From an uncultured Xylophilus sp. (GTDB lineage: Bacteria > Pseudomonadota > Gammaproteobacteria > Burkholderiales > Burkholderiaceae_C), in contig CAJYQL010000029.1 of the NCBI GenBank assembly GCA_913776965.1, positions 1 through 40,259 on the forward strand: 40,259 bases of DNA. Direction: 5' to 3'. The notes under the pieces were generated by a model. That model was not told where the DNA came from. It did no database searches and was given only the letters and a program-made list of their open reading frames with translations. Each line of letters starts with the position of its first letter. The first letter of the stretch is position 1. Shown here piece by piece: positions 17,120 to 25,494 of the stretch. The position numbers and the translations under genes were made by a program.

Positions 17120-18544
17120 TTACAACGTCCGACTGCGCGCGAGCGGCGGGTTCTTCGCGAAGTACCCTTGGATACCCCGCATCAGCGCATCGGCCAACTG
17201 CACCTGGTATTCGGGGCTGCGGAGCTTGGCTTCCTCTTCCGGGTTGCTGATGAACGCCGTCTCCACCAGCACGCTGGGTATGTCCGGTGCCTTGAGTACC
17301 GCGAAGCCCGCCTGCTCGACCTTCGCCTTGTGCAGCTTCCCCAGGTTGCCGATCTGGCCGAGCAGCGCGGTGCCGAGCTTCAGGCTGTCGTTGATCTGGG
17401 CGGTGGTGCTCATGTCGAGCATTGCGCGCTGGACGTGCGCATCCTTCACGCCGACGTTGAGCCCGCCGATCAGGTCGGCGGCATTCTCTTTGTTCGCCAG
17501 CCAGCGCGCGGCCGAGCTCGAGGCGCCGCTTTGGCTCAGCGCGAAGACACTGGCGCCGCGGGCGGCCGGCGTCGTGAAGGCGTCGGCGTGGATACTCATG
17601 AACAGGTCCGCCTGCACGCGCCGGGCCTTGTCCACCCGCACGTGCAGCGGCACGAAGAAGTCCGCGTCGCGCGTCAGGAAGGCGCGCATCGGGCTGCCGT
17701 TGAGGGTGGTCGCGTTGATCCGGTCGCGCAGCAGGTGCGCCACGCGCAACACCACGTCCTTCTCGCGGGTGCCCGACGGGCCGATCGCCCCCGGGTCCTC
17801 GCCGCCGTGGCCCGGGTCGATCGCCACGATGATGATCCGGTCGGTCCGTGTCGTGCTGGGCTGCGGGCTGGTCGGCGCGACCGGCGCGGGCGGCCGGGCC
17901 GGCGCCGCGGCGATCGCTGGCGGCAGCGGGGGCAGGGGCGCGGGCGGGCGCAGGCCGGGTGCGGTGTTCTGGCGGTCGACCTGCTTGGCGATCAGTTCCT
18001 CCAGCGGATCGACGGCGGGCGGTGCCGGAATGCCGGCGCGGGCGTCCTGCGCGTCCTTCAGGCGGCCGGCGATCAGTTCTTCCAGCGGATCGACCTGCTG
18101 CGCCGGATACAGGTCGAACACCAGCCGGTGCTGGTAGGCGGCGACCGGCGGCAGCGTGAACACCTGCGGCCGCGCGGCCTGCTTCAGGTCCAGCACGAGC
18201 CGCACCACGTTCGGTGCGTTCTGGCCGACCCGCACGCCGCCGATGAACGGGTCGTCGCCCTTCACCTTCGCAACCAGCTCGCGCAGCGCCGGGTTGAGTT
18301 CGATCCCTTCGATGTCCACCGCCAGCCGCGGCGGACTGGCCACGAAGAACTGCTTGGCGACCAGGGCGCCGTCGGATTCGATCGTGACCCGGGTGTATTC
18401 GGGCGCCGGCCAGACGCGGACCGCGACGATGGTCGCGCCGTGCGCGATCTGTGCGCTGCCGAGCAGCATCAGCAGGCTGCCGGCGCGCAGGGCGGCCCGG
18501 CGGCCGGGCGACGGCAGGGCGCGGGTGGGACGGCGGCGTTTCAT
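17120..18544 (-). CDS. amiC: N-acetylmuramoyl-L-alanine amidase (AmiC/AmiB type, AMIN + Amidase_3)
   Basis: The 474-residue periplasmic amidase cleaves the bond between N-acetylmuramic acid and the peptide and helps split septal peptidoglycan. The N-terminus (SPGRRAALRAGSLLMLLG) looks like a Tat signal, as in E. coli AmiC. An AMIN domain follows (about 38-150: VRVWPAPEYTRVTIESD to RLVFDLYPAQQ). A Pro/Ala-rich linker contains VDPLEELIA twice, 27 codons apart. The zinc amidase domain begins with IVAIDPGHGGEDPGA and has RDAD, SIHADAF and PSVLVETAFISNPEEE. The stop of tsaE overlaps this ATG (ATGA). The order tsaE-amidase-mutL matches other proteobacteria, although two genes intervene before mutL here. 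Confidence 0.92.
   Translation of the reverse strand: MKRRRPTRALPSPGRRAALRAGSLLMLLGSAQIAHGATIVAVRVWPAPEYTRVTIESDGALVAKQFFVASPPRLAVDIEGIELNPALRELVAKVKGDDPFIGGVRVGQNAPNVVRLVLDLKQAARPQVFTLPPVAAYQHRLVFDLYPAQQVDPLEELIAGRLKDAQDARAGIPAPPAVDPLEELIAKQVDRQNTAPGLRPPAPLPPLPPAIAAAPARPPAPVAPTSPQPSTTRTDRIIIVAIDPGHGGEDPGAIGPSGTREKDVVLRVAHLLRDRINATTLNGSPMRAFLTRDADFFVPLHVRVDKARRVQADLFMSIHADAFTTPAARGASVFALSQSGASSSAARWLANKENAADLIGGLNVGVKDAHVQRAMLDMSTTAQINDSLKLGTALLGQIGNLGKLHKAKVEQAGFAVLKAPDIPSVLVETAFISNPEEEAKLRSPEYQVQLADALMRGIQGYFAKNPPLARSRTL
17988..18094 (-). repeat. Duplicated 26-nt segment in the AmiC linker
   Basis: Positions 17988-18013 and 18069-18094 are identical at 25 of 26 bases. They lie 81 nt (27 codons) apart, so both encode VDPLEELIA in frame. 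The bases between them are not repeated. Confidence 0.85.
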
Positions 18545-19071
18545 GCTCCGGCTCCCGCTTTCAGCAGCGCGGCGCCGGCAGCACTGCCCGCGGCCAGGCG
18601 CGCGTGCCGTACGCCGGCTTCGTCCACCTCGATCACCACATCCAGGTCGGCCGGCGGCAGCACGCCGCGTGCTTTTTCCGGCCATTCGGCGAGCTTCAAA
18701 CCCGGCTCCGCGAAGATGTCGCGGAAACCGGCATCGTCCCACTCGTGCGGATCGTCGAAGCGGTAGAAGTCGAAGTGCCAGGCGCGCCAGGAGGCATGCG
18801 GCTCGGCTACCTCGTGCGGCTCCACCACCGCATAGGTCGGGCTCTTGATCCGGCCCGCCACACCCGCGGCACGCAGCAGGTGGCGCACAAAGCTCGTCTT
18901 GCCCGCTCCCAGGTCCCCATGCAGGGCGATGAAGGCGTTGCGCAGGGCGGGCGACGCGGCCATGCGGCGGGCGCAGGCGGCGGTCGCCTCCTCGTCGGCC
19001 CAGCGCAGGCGTGCGGGGGCGGGAAGCGGGGCGGTTTCTACAATTCCGGGGTGATGGTCGGCAGCAGTCAA
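18541..19071 (-). CDS. tsaE: tRNA threonylcarbamoyladenosine biosynthesis ATPase TsaE
   Basis: The product is about 176 residues and works with TsaD and TsaB in making t6A37 in ANN-decoding tRNAs. Seen are the Walker A motif GDLGAGKTSFVRHLL, IKSPTYAVVEP, FDFYRFDDPHEWDDAG with the conserved aspartates, and LKLAEWPEKA. The start is uncertain: no ATG or GTG gives a normal N-terminus. The TTG at 19071 leaves a 10-20 residue extension and overlaps the first codons of divergent queG. An ATG at about 18963 would remove conserved helix 1. The TGA overlaps the amiC ATG by 4 nt. The queG/tsaE/amidase arrangement is the classic proteobacterial one without nnr. Confidence 0.88.
   Translation of the reverse strand: MTAADHHPGIVETAPLPAPARLRWADEEATAACARRMAASPALRNAFIALHGDLGAGKTSFVRHLLRAAGVAGRIKSPTYAVVEPHEVAEPHASWRAWHFDFYRFDDPHEWDDAGFRDIFAEPGLKLAEWPEKARGVLPPADLDVVIEVDEAGVRHARLAAGSAAGAALLKAGAGA
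19039..19044 (+). promoter_or_regulatory. Candidate -10 box (TACAAT) for queG
   Basis: TACAAT lies 9 nt before the queG ATG, or 6 nt before an in-frame GTG at 19051. Transcription would therefore start at or next to the start codon. It also lies within the 5' part of the proposed tsaE frame on the other strand. Confidence 0.55.
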
Positions 19072-20199
19072 CGAATCGTCTCTCGGATACGGGAATGGGC
19101 ACGCGAACTGGGATTCTCCCAAATCGGCGTGGCGGGGGTCGATCTGTCCGCGGCGGAGCCGGGCCTGCAGGCGTGGCTCGCCGCCGGCTTCCATGGCAGC
19201 ATGCACTACATGGAGGCGCACGGGCTGCGTCGCGCACGGCCGGCAGAGCTGGTGCCGGGCACGGTGAGCGTGCTGACCGCACGCATGGACTACCTGCCGG
19301 CCGGCACCGAGCAGGGGTGGCGATCGGTCGAGTTCGAGCGCCTCGACCGTCCCGCCGAAGGCATCGTCTCGCTCTACGCCCGCGGCCGGGACTACCACAA
19401 AGTGCTGCGGTCCCGGCTGCAGAAGCTGGCCGACCGGATCGCGGCAGAGGTCGGACCGTTCGGCCATCGGGTGTTCACCGATTCGGCGCCGGTGCTGGAG
19501 GCCGAACTGGCCGCACGCAGCGGCCAGGGCTGGCGCGGCAAGCACACGCTGGTGCTGCACCGCGAGGCCGGCTCGATGTTCTTCCTTGGCGAGATCTACC
19601 TCGACCTGGCACTGCCGCCGAGCGAGCCGGTCACGCCGCACTGCGGCCAGTGCCGCGCCTGCATCGACATCTGCCCGACGCAGGCGATCGTCGCGCCCGG
19701 CAGGCTCGACGCGCGGCGGTGCATCTCCTACCTGACGATCGAGCACGACGGGAGCATTCCCGAGGCGCTGCGACCGGCCATCGGGAACCGCATCTATGGT
19801 TGCGACGACTGCCAGCTCGCCTGCCCGTGGAACAAGTTCGCACGGCCGTCCACGCTTGCAGATTTCGCGGCGCGGCCGGCGCTGGTGGATCAACCGCTGG
19901 CCGTGCTGTTCGGTTGGTCGGAGGCGGAATTCCTGCGCCGTACCGAGGGCGGCCCGATCCGCCGGATCGGCCACGAGCGGTGGCTGCGCAACGTCGCGGT
20001 GGCGCTCGGCAATGCGCTGGCGCGCGGCGAGGGTGGCGAGGCCGCACGTGCCGCGCTGCAGGCGCGGGCCGATCACCCGAGCGCCCTGGTACGCGAGCAC
20101 GTCGCCTGGGCGCTCGCTCAGACGCCGACCAGCGCGAGCGCGAACGGCAGGCTCGCCATGCCCAGCAGCGTCGACATCGCCACCAGGCCCGCGACGTAG
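19054..20199 (+). CDS. queG: Epoxyqueuosine reductase QueG
   Basis: The 381-residue enzyme (E. coli 379) reduces epoxyqueuosine to queuosine in tRNA, using cobalamin and two [4Fe-4S] clusters. The N-terminal half shows GFSQIGVAG, GFHGSMHYME and YARGRDYHKVL, with FTDSAPVLE as the conserved active-site loop containing Asp. The ferredoxin-like part has CGQCRACIDICPTQAI and CDDCQLACPWNKF, giving eight cluster cysteines. A HEAT-like tail includes [16 protein letters not shown]. The last 25 or so codons run on past the usual family end and overlap the convergent AEC transporter gene by 82 nt. The ATG is 9 nt after a TACAAT box and no ribosome-binding site is apparent. Confidence 0.94.
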   Translation: MVGSSQRIVSRIREWARELGFSQIGVAGVDLSAAEPGLQAWLAAGFHGSMHYMEAHGLRRARPAELVPGTVSVLTARMDYLPAGTEQGWRSVEFERLDRPAEGIVSLYARGRDYHKVLRSRLQKLADRIAAEVGPFGHRVFTDSAPVLEAELAARSGQGWRGKHTLVLHREAGSMFFLGEIYLDLALPPSEPVTPHCGQCRACIDICPTQAIVAPGRLDARRCISYLTIEHDGSIPEALRPAIGNRIYGCDDCQLACPWNKFARPSTLADFAARPALVDQPLAVLFGWSEAEFLRRTEGGPIRRIGHERWLRNVAVALGNALARGEGGEAARAALQARADHPSALVREHVAWALAQTPTSASANGRLAMPSSVDIATRPAT

Positions 20200-21026
20200 G
20201 GTCCGTTGTAGCCCATGCGCGCCGCCAGCACGTAGCAGGTGGATGCGGTCGGCAGGGCGGAAAAAGCCATCAGTACGGCCGCCTGCTGCGCGTCCAGTCC
20301 GAACAGTCGTCCGGCCAGCAAGGCGACCAGCGGCGACACGACATGGCGGATGCCCAGCACCGACGCCGCGAGCCAGATGCCGCCGGACATCGCGGCGAAC
20401 TGCATGCCGGCGCCGGCCGACATCAGGCCCAGCGCGAGCGCCGCCGCGCCGATGCGCGAGAAGGTCGGCATCAACCATTCCGGAATCGCAAGCCCGAGCT
20501 GGTTGAACAGCAGGCCCGACGCGGTACCCACGATCAGCGGATTGCGCACGATCGAGGCCAGGATGCCGTGCCCCCCGCCCCGCGCCATCGGCAGCACCGC
20601 GGCGATGTTGAACAGCGGTACGCCGACACCGATCAGCACGGCGATCAACTGCCCGCCCTGGGGTCCGCCGATGCGCTCGGCCAGTGCCAGCGCGATGAAG
20701 GAGTTGAAGCGGAAGGCGACCTGCGCGCTTGCGGCGGCGTCGCGCCGGTCAACCCGGGTGCGCAGGCCCGGCAGGAAGGGGATCGCGTAGGCGAGTGCGA
20801 TGCCCACCAATCCCATCGTCACGCCGGCGCCGATCAGCCCGCCGAGGACGCCCAGGTCCAACGGACTCTTGGCGATCGACTGGAAGAGCAGCACCGGGAA
20901 GAGGAAGTAGTAGACCAGCGCCTCCACCTGTTGCCAGACCGGCCGGCCCAGATGGGTGAAGCGGCAGAGCAGATAGCCGCACAGAATCAGCGAAAAGTCG
21001 GGAAACAGCAGGCGGGCGTAGGTCAC
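20118..21026 (-). CDS. AEC family transporter (auxin efflux carrier / MdcF-like)
   Basis: The 302-residue protein has about ten hydrophobic helices with the two-half layout of the AEC family. Family members export or import organic acids such as malonate or malate. Seen are [14 protein letters not shown] at the N-terminus, the charged break [16 protein letters not shown] in the middle, [18 protein letters not shown], and [13 protein letters not shown] before the second half, which ends in [19 protein letters not shown]. The last motif (PTASTCYV) is characteristic of the family. It is convergent with queG, whose end it overlaps by 82 nt, and divergent from the Bug gene at 21148. The substrate cannot be deduced. 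Confidence 0.87.
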   Translation of the reverse strand: MTYARLLFPDFSLILCGYLLCRFTHLGRPVWQQVEALVYYFLFPVLLFQSIAKSPLDLGVLGGLIGAGVTMGLVGIALAYAIPFLPGLRTRVDRRDAAASAQVAFRFNSFIALALAERIGGPQGGQLIAVLIGVGVPLFNIAAVLPMARGGGHGILASIVRNPLIVGTASGLLFNQLGLAIPEWLMPTFSRIGAAALALGLMSAGAGMQFAAMSGGIWLAASVLGIRHVVSPLVALLAGRLFGLDAQQAAVLMAFSALPTASTCYVLAARMGYNGPYVAGLVAMSTLLGMASLPFALALVGV

Positions 21027-21147
21027 CGGCGGCAGGATAGCAGCGGGGCAGGGGGTTTTCCCCGACGGATGCGCTGCGTGTACGGTATGTGGGCGGGTAC
21101 TTCAGCGATTAGGATTTCCCCTTTTCGCCAACGCCGAGGATTTCCAG

Positions 21148-22122
21148 ATGCAAAGACGACCCCTGATCGCCCTGGCCCTGGCCGCGACCGCCGCTGCTGC
21201 CGCCGGCAACGCTGTCGCCCAGACCTATCCGAACAAGCCGATCCGGCTGGTGGTGCCCTTCGCACCCGGCGGCACGACGGACATCATCGCCCGCGTGATC
21301 GCCGATCCGCTGGGCAAGGCGCTCGGCCAGCCGGTGATCGTCGAGAACAAGGCCGGCGGCGGCGGCGTGGTGGGAGCCAACGAGACGGCGAAGGCTGCGC
21401 CCGACGGCTACTCGCTCGGCCTGGCGACCGTGTCGAGCACGGCGGCCAACCCGGCGATCAACCCGAAGATCCCGTACAACCCGATCACCGATTTCACGCC
21501 GATCATCAACATCGCGGCGACGCCCAACATCATCGCGGTCAACCCCTCGTTCCCGGCGAAGGACCACAAGGCGTTCCTCGACGAACTGAAGAAGTCGCCC
21601 GGCAAGTACTCGTATTCCAGCTCCGGCACCGGCGGCATCGGCCACATGCTGATGGAGCTGTACAAAAGCCTGACCGGTACCTTCGTCACCCACATCCCCT
21701 ACCGCGGCGCGGGCCCGGCGCTCAACGACACCGTCGCCGGCCAGGTGCCGATGATCTTCGACAACCTGCCGTCCGCCCTGCCCTTCATCAAGGACAACCG
21801 GCTGGTGCCGATCGTGGTCGCCGCACCGCAGCGCCTGGCAGTACTGCCGAACGTGCCGACCTTTAAGGAAGTCGGGCTGGCGCCGGTCAACCGCCTGGCC
21901 TACTACGGCATCCTCGGCCCGAAGAACCTGCCGAAGGACGTGGTCGACAAGATCAACGCCGGTGTGCGCAAGGCATTGGAGGATCCGGCGGTGCGCAAGC
22001 GCATCGAAGACACCGGCTCCCTGATCGTGGCCAACACGCCGGAGCAGTTCGCGCAGGAAATCCGCGCCGAATACGACACCTATAAGAAGGTGGTGCAGCA
22101 GCAGAAGCTGACGCTCGAATGA
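21148..22122 (+). CDS. Bug/TctC-family periplasmic solute-binding protein
   Basis: The 324-residue protein begins with a Sec signal ([20 protein letters not shown], cleavage likely near NAVA-QTYP). The mature start [19 protein letters not shown] is the Bug-family hallmark, whose loop binds a carboxylate of the ligand. Further motifs are [35 protein letters not shown] and [13 protein letters not shown]. Such proteins bind small organic acids, amino acids or related ligands. They are greatly expanded in Burkholderiales, usually without linked TctAB membrane subunits, as here. A GAGGA ribosome-binding site lies just upstream. The stop overlaps the xerD start by 4 nt. Confidence 0.92.
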   Translation: MQRRPLIALALAATAAAAAGNAVAQTYPNKPIRLVVPFAPGGTTDIIARVIADPLGKALGQPVIVENKAGGGGVVGANETAKAAPDGYSLGLATVSSTAANPAINPKIPYNPITDFTPIINIAATPNIIAVNPSFPAKDHKAFLDELKKSPGKYSYSSSGTGGIGHMLMELYKSLTGTFVTHIPYRGAGPALNDTVAGQVPMIFDNLPSALPFIKDNRLVPIVVAAPQRLAVLPNVPTFKEVGLAPVNRLAYYGILGPKNLPKDVVDKINAGVRKALEDPAVRKRIEDTGSLIVANTPEQFAQEIRAEYDTYKKVVQQQKLTLE

Positions 22123-23081
22123 GTGCCGGGACCTCCGGGTCCGCTGCCGAAGCCGCCGGCCCGGCAGGCCCGGCGGCTTTTTTGCCTTCGGCCGCCGCGG
22201 ACCGTATCGACGCGTTCGTCGATGCCCTGTGGCTGGAGGACGGCCTGTCGCGCAACACGCTGGCCGCCTACCGGCGCGACCTGACGCTCTACGCCGGCTG
22301 GCTGGCGGCGCAGGGGCGGCTGCTCGACCAGACGACGGAAGGCGACCTGCATGGCTACTTCGCCGCCCAGCACGCGACCACCCGTGCGACCACCGCCAAC
22401 CGTCGGCTGACGGTGCTGCGCCGGTACTTCCACTGGGCATTGCGGGAAGGCACCGTCGGGGCCGATCCGACGCTGCGGCTGCAGGCCGCCAAGCCGCCGA
22501 TGCGGGTACCCGGCACGCTGAGCGAAGCGCAGGTCGAGGCGCTCCTGGCCGCGCCCGACGTGTCGACCCCGCTCGGTCTGCGCGACCGGGCGATGCTGGA
22601 ACTGCTGTATGCGAGCGGCTTGCGGGTGAGCGAGCTGGTCGGCCTGCGGATGTTCGAGCTGTCCTTGAACGACGGCATCGTGCGGGTGACCGGCAAGGGC
22701 GCGAAGGAGCGGCTGGTGCCCTTCGGCGCGATCGCGCGCGACTGGCTGCAACGCTACGTGGCGGATGCGCGGCCGCAGCTGCTGCGGGGCCGGCCCAGCG
22801 AGGACCTGTTCGTCACCGCGCGCGAGGGCGCCGCCATGCAGCGCATGAACTTCTGGCTGATCGTGCGGCGCTATGCGACGGAGGCCGGCATCCGCACTCA
22901 GCTGTCGCCCCATACCCTGCGGCATGCGTTCGCGACCCACCTGCTCAACCACGGCGCCGACCTGCGGGCGGTGCAACTGCTGCTCGGCCACGCCGACATC
23001 TCGACCACGACGATCTATACCCATGTGGCGCGTGAGCGTCTGAAGACGCTGCACGCCCAGCACCACCCGCGCGGCGGATGA
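22119..23081 (+). CDS. xerD: Site-specific tyrosine recombinase XerD
   Basis: The 320-residue tyrosine recombinase resolves chromosome dimers at dif together with XerC under FtsK control. The N-terminal SAM-like core-binding domain has [13 protein letters not shown], and the catalytic domain starts after [12 protein letters not shown]. Catalytic residues can be placed: Arg169 (SGLRVSEL), Lys193 ([10 protein letters not shown]), His265 and Arg268 ([12 protein letters not shown]), His291 ([14 protein letters not shown]) and Tyr300. The motif pattern fits XerD better than XerC, but the two are close. The ATG overlaps the stop of the upstream Bug gene (ATGA). Nothing nearby suggests a mobile element. 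Confidence 0.9.
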   Translation: MSAGTSGSAAEAAGPAGPAAFLPSAAADRIDAFVDALWLEDGLSRNTLAAYRRDLTLYAGWLAAQGRLLDQTTEGDLHGYFAAQHATTRATTANRRLTVLRRYFHWALREGTVGADPTLRLQAAKPPMRVPGTLSEAQVEALLAAPDVSTPLGLRDRAMLELLYASGLRVSELVGLRMFELSLNDGIVRVTGKGAKERLVPFGAIARDWLQRYVADARPQLLRGRPSEDLFVTAREGAAMQRMNFWLIVRRYATEAGIRTQLSPHTLRHAFATHLLNHGADLRAVQLLLGHADISTTTIYTHVARERLKTLHAQHHPRGG

Positions 23082-23134
23082 CGCCCGATTGGTGCACCAT
23101 CCGGGCCTTCGTTTCTTCCGAAAGCCCATTCGTC

Positions 23135-24124
23135 ATGTCCGTTTTCTCCCGACGCACCGCCCTCGCGGTGCTCGCGGGCGCCGCAGCCGCTGCGCCCCTG
23201 TGTGCGGCCGCGCAGGCCCCCGCGGCCTGGCCGAGCCGCCCGATGCGCATCATCGTGGCCTATCCCGCCGGCGGCGTGAGCGACGTGGTCGCGCGTGCGC
23301 TGGCAGAGCGCCTTGCCGTGTCGTTGGCCGTACCGGTGACCATCGAGAACAAGGCCGGCGCTAGCGGCGTGATCGGCGTCGATGCCGTCGCTAAGGCGGC
23401 GCCCGACGGCACCACCTTCGGCTTCGCGGCGATCAGCCCAGTCGCGCTGAATCCGCACCTGGGCCGTTCGCCCTTCGATCCGGCGCGGGACCTCGTCCCG
23501 GTCGCCAGCGTCATGTATTCGCCGGTGATGCTGCTCGCCACGCCTGCGATGGCGGCGCGCGACTTCCGGACCGTGCTGGCCGCCGCGCAGGCCCGGCCGG
23601 GCGCGGTGCGCTGGGCGACCTCCGGCCAGGCGTCGCTCGGCCACGTGATGCTCGAACAGCTGAAGGCGTCGGCCAGGCTCGACATCACCCACATCCCCTA
23701 CAAGGGCGGCGGCCAGCAGATGAACGATGCGCTCGGTGGTCATTTCGAGATTCTTTCGACCAACGCCAGCCCGGCGGTCGCGCAGCACATCCGCGGCGGC
23801 CGTCTGGTGCCGCTGGCGATCGGCGCGCCGGCCCGGATGGAATCGCTGCCGACGGTGCCGACGCTCGCCGAACTGGGCTATCCGGCGGCCAACCTGTCGT
23901 CGCTGTTCGGTGTGTTCGCGCCCGGTCGCACACCCCCTGCGATCGTCGAACGGATGAACGCCGAGATCGGCCGCGCGCTGCAGGACCCGGCGCTGCGCCA
24001 GCAGCTGCTGGCGACGGGCAATGTGCCGACCGGCGGCAGCGCGTCGGATTTCGCACGTCAGATCGCCGCGGAATCGGCGGCGAATGCGCGTATCGTCCGC
24101 ACCGCCCACATCACCGGCGACTGA
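23135..24124 (+). CDS. Bug/TctC-family periplasmic solute-binding protein, second copy
   Basis: The 329-residue protein has a twin-arginine-like signal (FSRRTALAVLAGAAAAAPL) and the mature motif WPSRPMRIIVAYPAGGVSD, the equivalent of PFAPGG in the first Bug protein. Also seen are ENKAGASGVIG, KAAPDGTTFGF, WATSGQASLGHVMLE and HIPYKGGGQQMND. The ATG at 23135 is chosen because it puts the signal at the N-terminus; the longer frame to 23078 is rejected. The protein is clearly diverged from the 21148 copy, so this is not a recent duplication. It follows xerD by about 50 nt and ends 26 nt before the convergent EAL-HDOD gene, with no obvious terminator between them. Confidence 0.91.
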   Translation: MSVFSRRTALAVLAGAAAAAPLCAAAQAPAAWPSRPMRIIVAYPAGGVSDVVARALAERLAVSLAVPVTIENKAGASGVIGVDAVAKAAPDGTTFGFAAISPVALNPHLGRSPFDPARDLVPVASVMYSPVMLLATPAMAARDFRTVLAAAQARPGAVRWATSGQASLGHVMLEQLKASARLDITHIPYKGGGQQMNDALGGHFEILSTNASPAVAQHIRGGRLVPLAIGAPARMESLPTVPTLAELGYPAANLSSLFGVFAPGRTPPAIVERMNAEIGRALQDPALRQQLLATGNVPTGGSASDFARQIAAESAANARIVRTAHITGD

Positions 24125-24150
24125 ACTGGGCCGGGCGGCAGGAAGGGCAT

Positions 24151-25419
24151 CTAGCCGGCGTCGCCCATGCTGTCGGCCCAGCTGAGCGCATTCAGGTGTG
24201 CCCAGTTGACCTGGTGGTTCGAGAGCGCGAGCGCGTTGGCGGCCTTGGCAAAGGCGGCTTCATCACCGCTCTCGCAGGCGATCGTCAATTCCAGGAAGGG
24301 CGCGAAGATGCCCTTGCGGTGCAGCAGTGCGTCCAGCACCGGCAGCGGCAGGGCGACCGATTCCAGCGCCTTGTCCATCGGCAGGCCGAGCATCGCGTCC
24401 AGAAGCGAGAACACGCCGACGACAAAGGCGTTGTCGCATTCCTCCGGCGGCATCAGCTCTGCGGCCAGCAGCTCCATCAGCCGGCCGCGCACCACAGCTG
24501 TGGTGCCGAGCGCCGGTGGCGAGCCGTCGCGCGAGGTGGTCATCAGCAAGGCTGCCCAGCGGAACAGCTTCTTCATGCCGAGGATCATCACCGCGTGGCG
24601 GAACGAGGTGATCTCGGCGCTCAGCCCGAAGCCCGACGAGTTGATGAACCGCAGCAGGTTGAAGGACAGCGTCGGGTCCTTCTTCAGCAGGTTTTCGATA
24701 TCGGAGACGTCGGCCTGCTGCCGCACGAGGTTGATCAGCTGAATGATGGTCGCCTGCGCCGGCCGCACCGTGCGGGCCTGCACCAAGGCCGGCTTGGCGA
24801 ACCAGTAGCCCTGGAAGAACTTGACGCCATAGCCTGCCATCTGGATATGCTGCTCGGCGGTTTCGATGCGCTCGGCGATCACCTGCGCCTGGGTTTGCGA
24901 ATGCACGAAGCGCACCAGTGGTTCGGCGAGCTGCGGTCGGAAGGCGCTGACGTCGAGCTTCACGAACGCGGCCAGCGGCAGCCAAGCGGCATAGGCTTTC
25001 TTGAGCGCGTTCTGGTCGAGTGCGATGCGAAAGCCGCGTGCCTTGATCGACTGCAGTACCGCACCGCGTGCCGCAATTTCGTCCGGATCGTCGCCCGCCA
25101 CGACCGGCACCTCCAGCACCACCCGCTCGGGCTGCACCAGTTCCAGGTGGCCTCCGGCCAGGCTCTCGTGGGTGCAGTTGATGAAGACCAGCTTCTTGCC
25201 GAAGAGGGTGTCGGCATCCGCGCTGGTCAGCGCATTGAAGAGCAGGGCCGCGTCCGAGGCGGCGCTGTGCGCCGCACCCGGCGTCGAACGGTCGAAGAGT
25301 TCGTAGCCGAACACCGCGCGGTTCTGGTCCACGATCGCCTGTCGGGCGATCAGGCCTGTGGAAAAGTCGGCGGAATCGGCTGGAGGGTTATCGAGGGACA
25401 GCGCAGGGGAAGTGGACAT
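24151..25419 (-). CDS. EAL-HDOD signalling protein (YuxH/CdgJ-like), copy A
   Basis: The 422-residue cytoplasmic protein has an N-terminal EAL-like domain (about 20-210) and a C-terminal HDOD domain (about 215-410). The EAL domain starts LIARQAIVDQNRAVFGYELF, where the catalytic EAL is replaced by YEL; the usual acidic metal ligands and DDFG segment are also missing. It should therefore not hydrolyse c-di-GMP. The HDOD part has LLKKDPTLSFNLLRFINSSG and HAVMILGMKKLFRWAALLM and lacks the HD dyad. Proteins of this type regulate motility or second-messenger output by protein contacts. It lies downstream of a 422-residue paralogue, with its own CCTAGAAT box about 40 nt before the ATG. Confidence 0.88.
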   Translation of the reverse strand: MSTSPALSLDNPPADSADFSTGLIARQAIVDQNRAVFGYELFDRSTPGAAHSAASDAALLFNALTSADADTLFGKKLVFINCTHESLAGGHLELVQPERVVLEVPVVAGDDPDEIAARGAVLQSIKARGFRIALDQNALKKAYAAWLPLAAFVKLDVSAFRPQLAEPLVRFVHSQTQAQVIAERIETAEQHIQMAGYGVKFFQGYWFAKPALVQARTVRPAQATIIQLINLVRQQADVSDIENLLKKDPTLSFNLLRFINSSGFGLSAEITSFRHAVMILGMKKLFRWAALLMTTSRDGSPPALGTTAVVRGRLMELLAAELMPPEECDNAFVVGVFSLLDAMLGLPMDKALESVALPLPVLDALLHRKGIFAPFLELTIACESGDEAAFAKAANALALSNHQVNWAHLNALSWADSMGDAG

Positions 25420-25459
25420 GGAGACGGCCGCAGTAGAGCCCGAGGACAGGCAGCATGCG

Positions 25460-25467
25460 ATTCTAGG
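25460..25467 (-). promoter_or_regulatory. Candidate -10 element (CCTAGAAT) for EAL-HDOD copy A
   Basis: The minus strand reads CCTAGAAT, with TAGAAT ending 40 nt before the ATG at 25419. The paralogue upstream has the same octamer at a nearly identical distance, which supports a functional promoter. No good -35 hexamer is visible. Confidence 0.5.
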
Positions 25468-25494
25468 AGCCGTACCCCGAACGCCTCCTAGTAC

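Noticed and set aside
22119-23081. The tyrosine recombinase as a phage or island integrase
   Set aside because: Length, motif spacing and lack of att-like repeats, tRNA or mobile genes fit chromosomal XerD.
23078-23134. A longer start for the second Bug protein
   Set aside because: It would place 19 residues before the twin-arginine signal and overlap the end of xerD; the ATG at 23135 gives a normal signal peptide.
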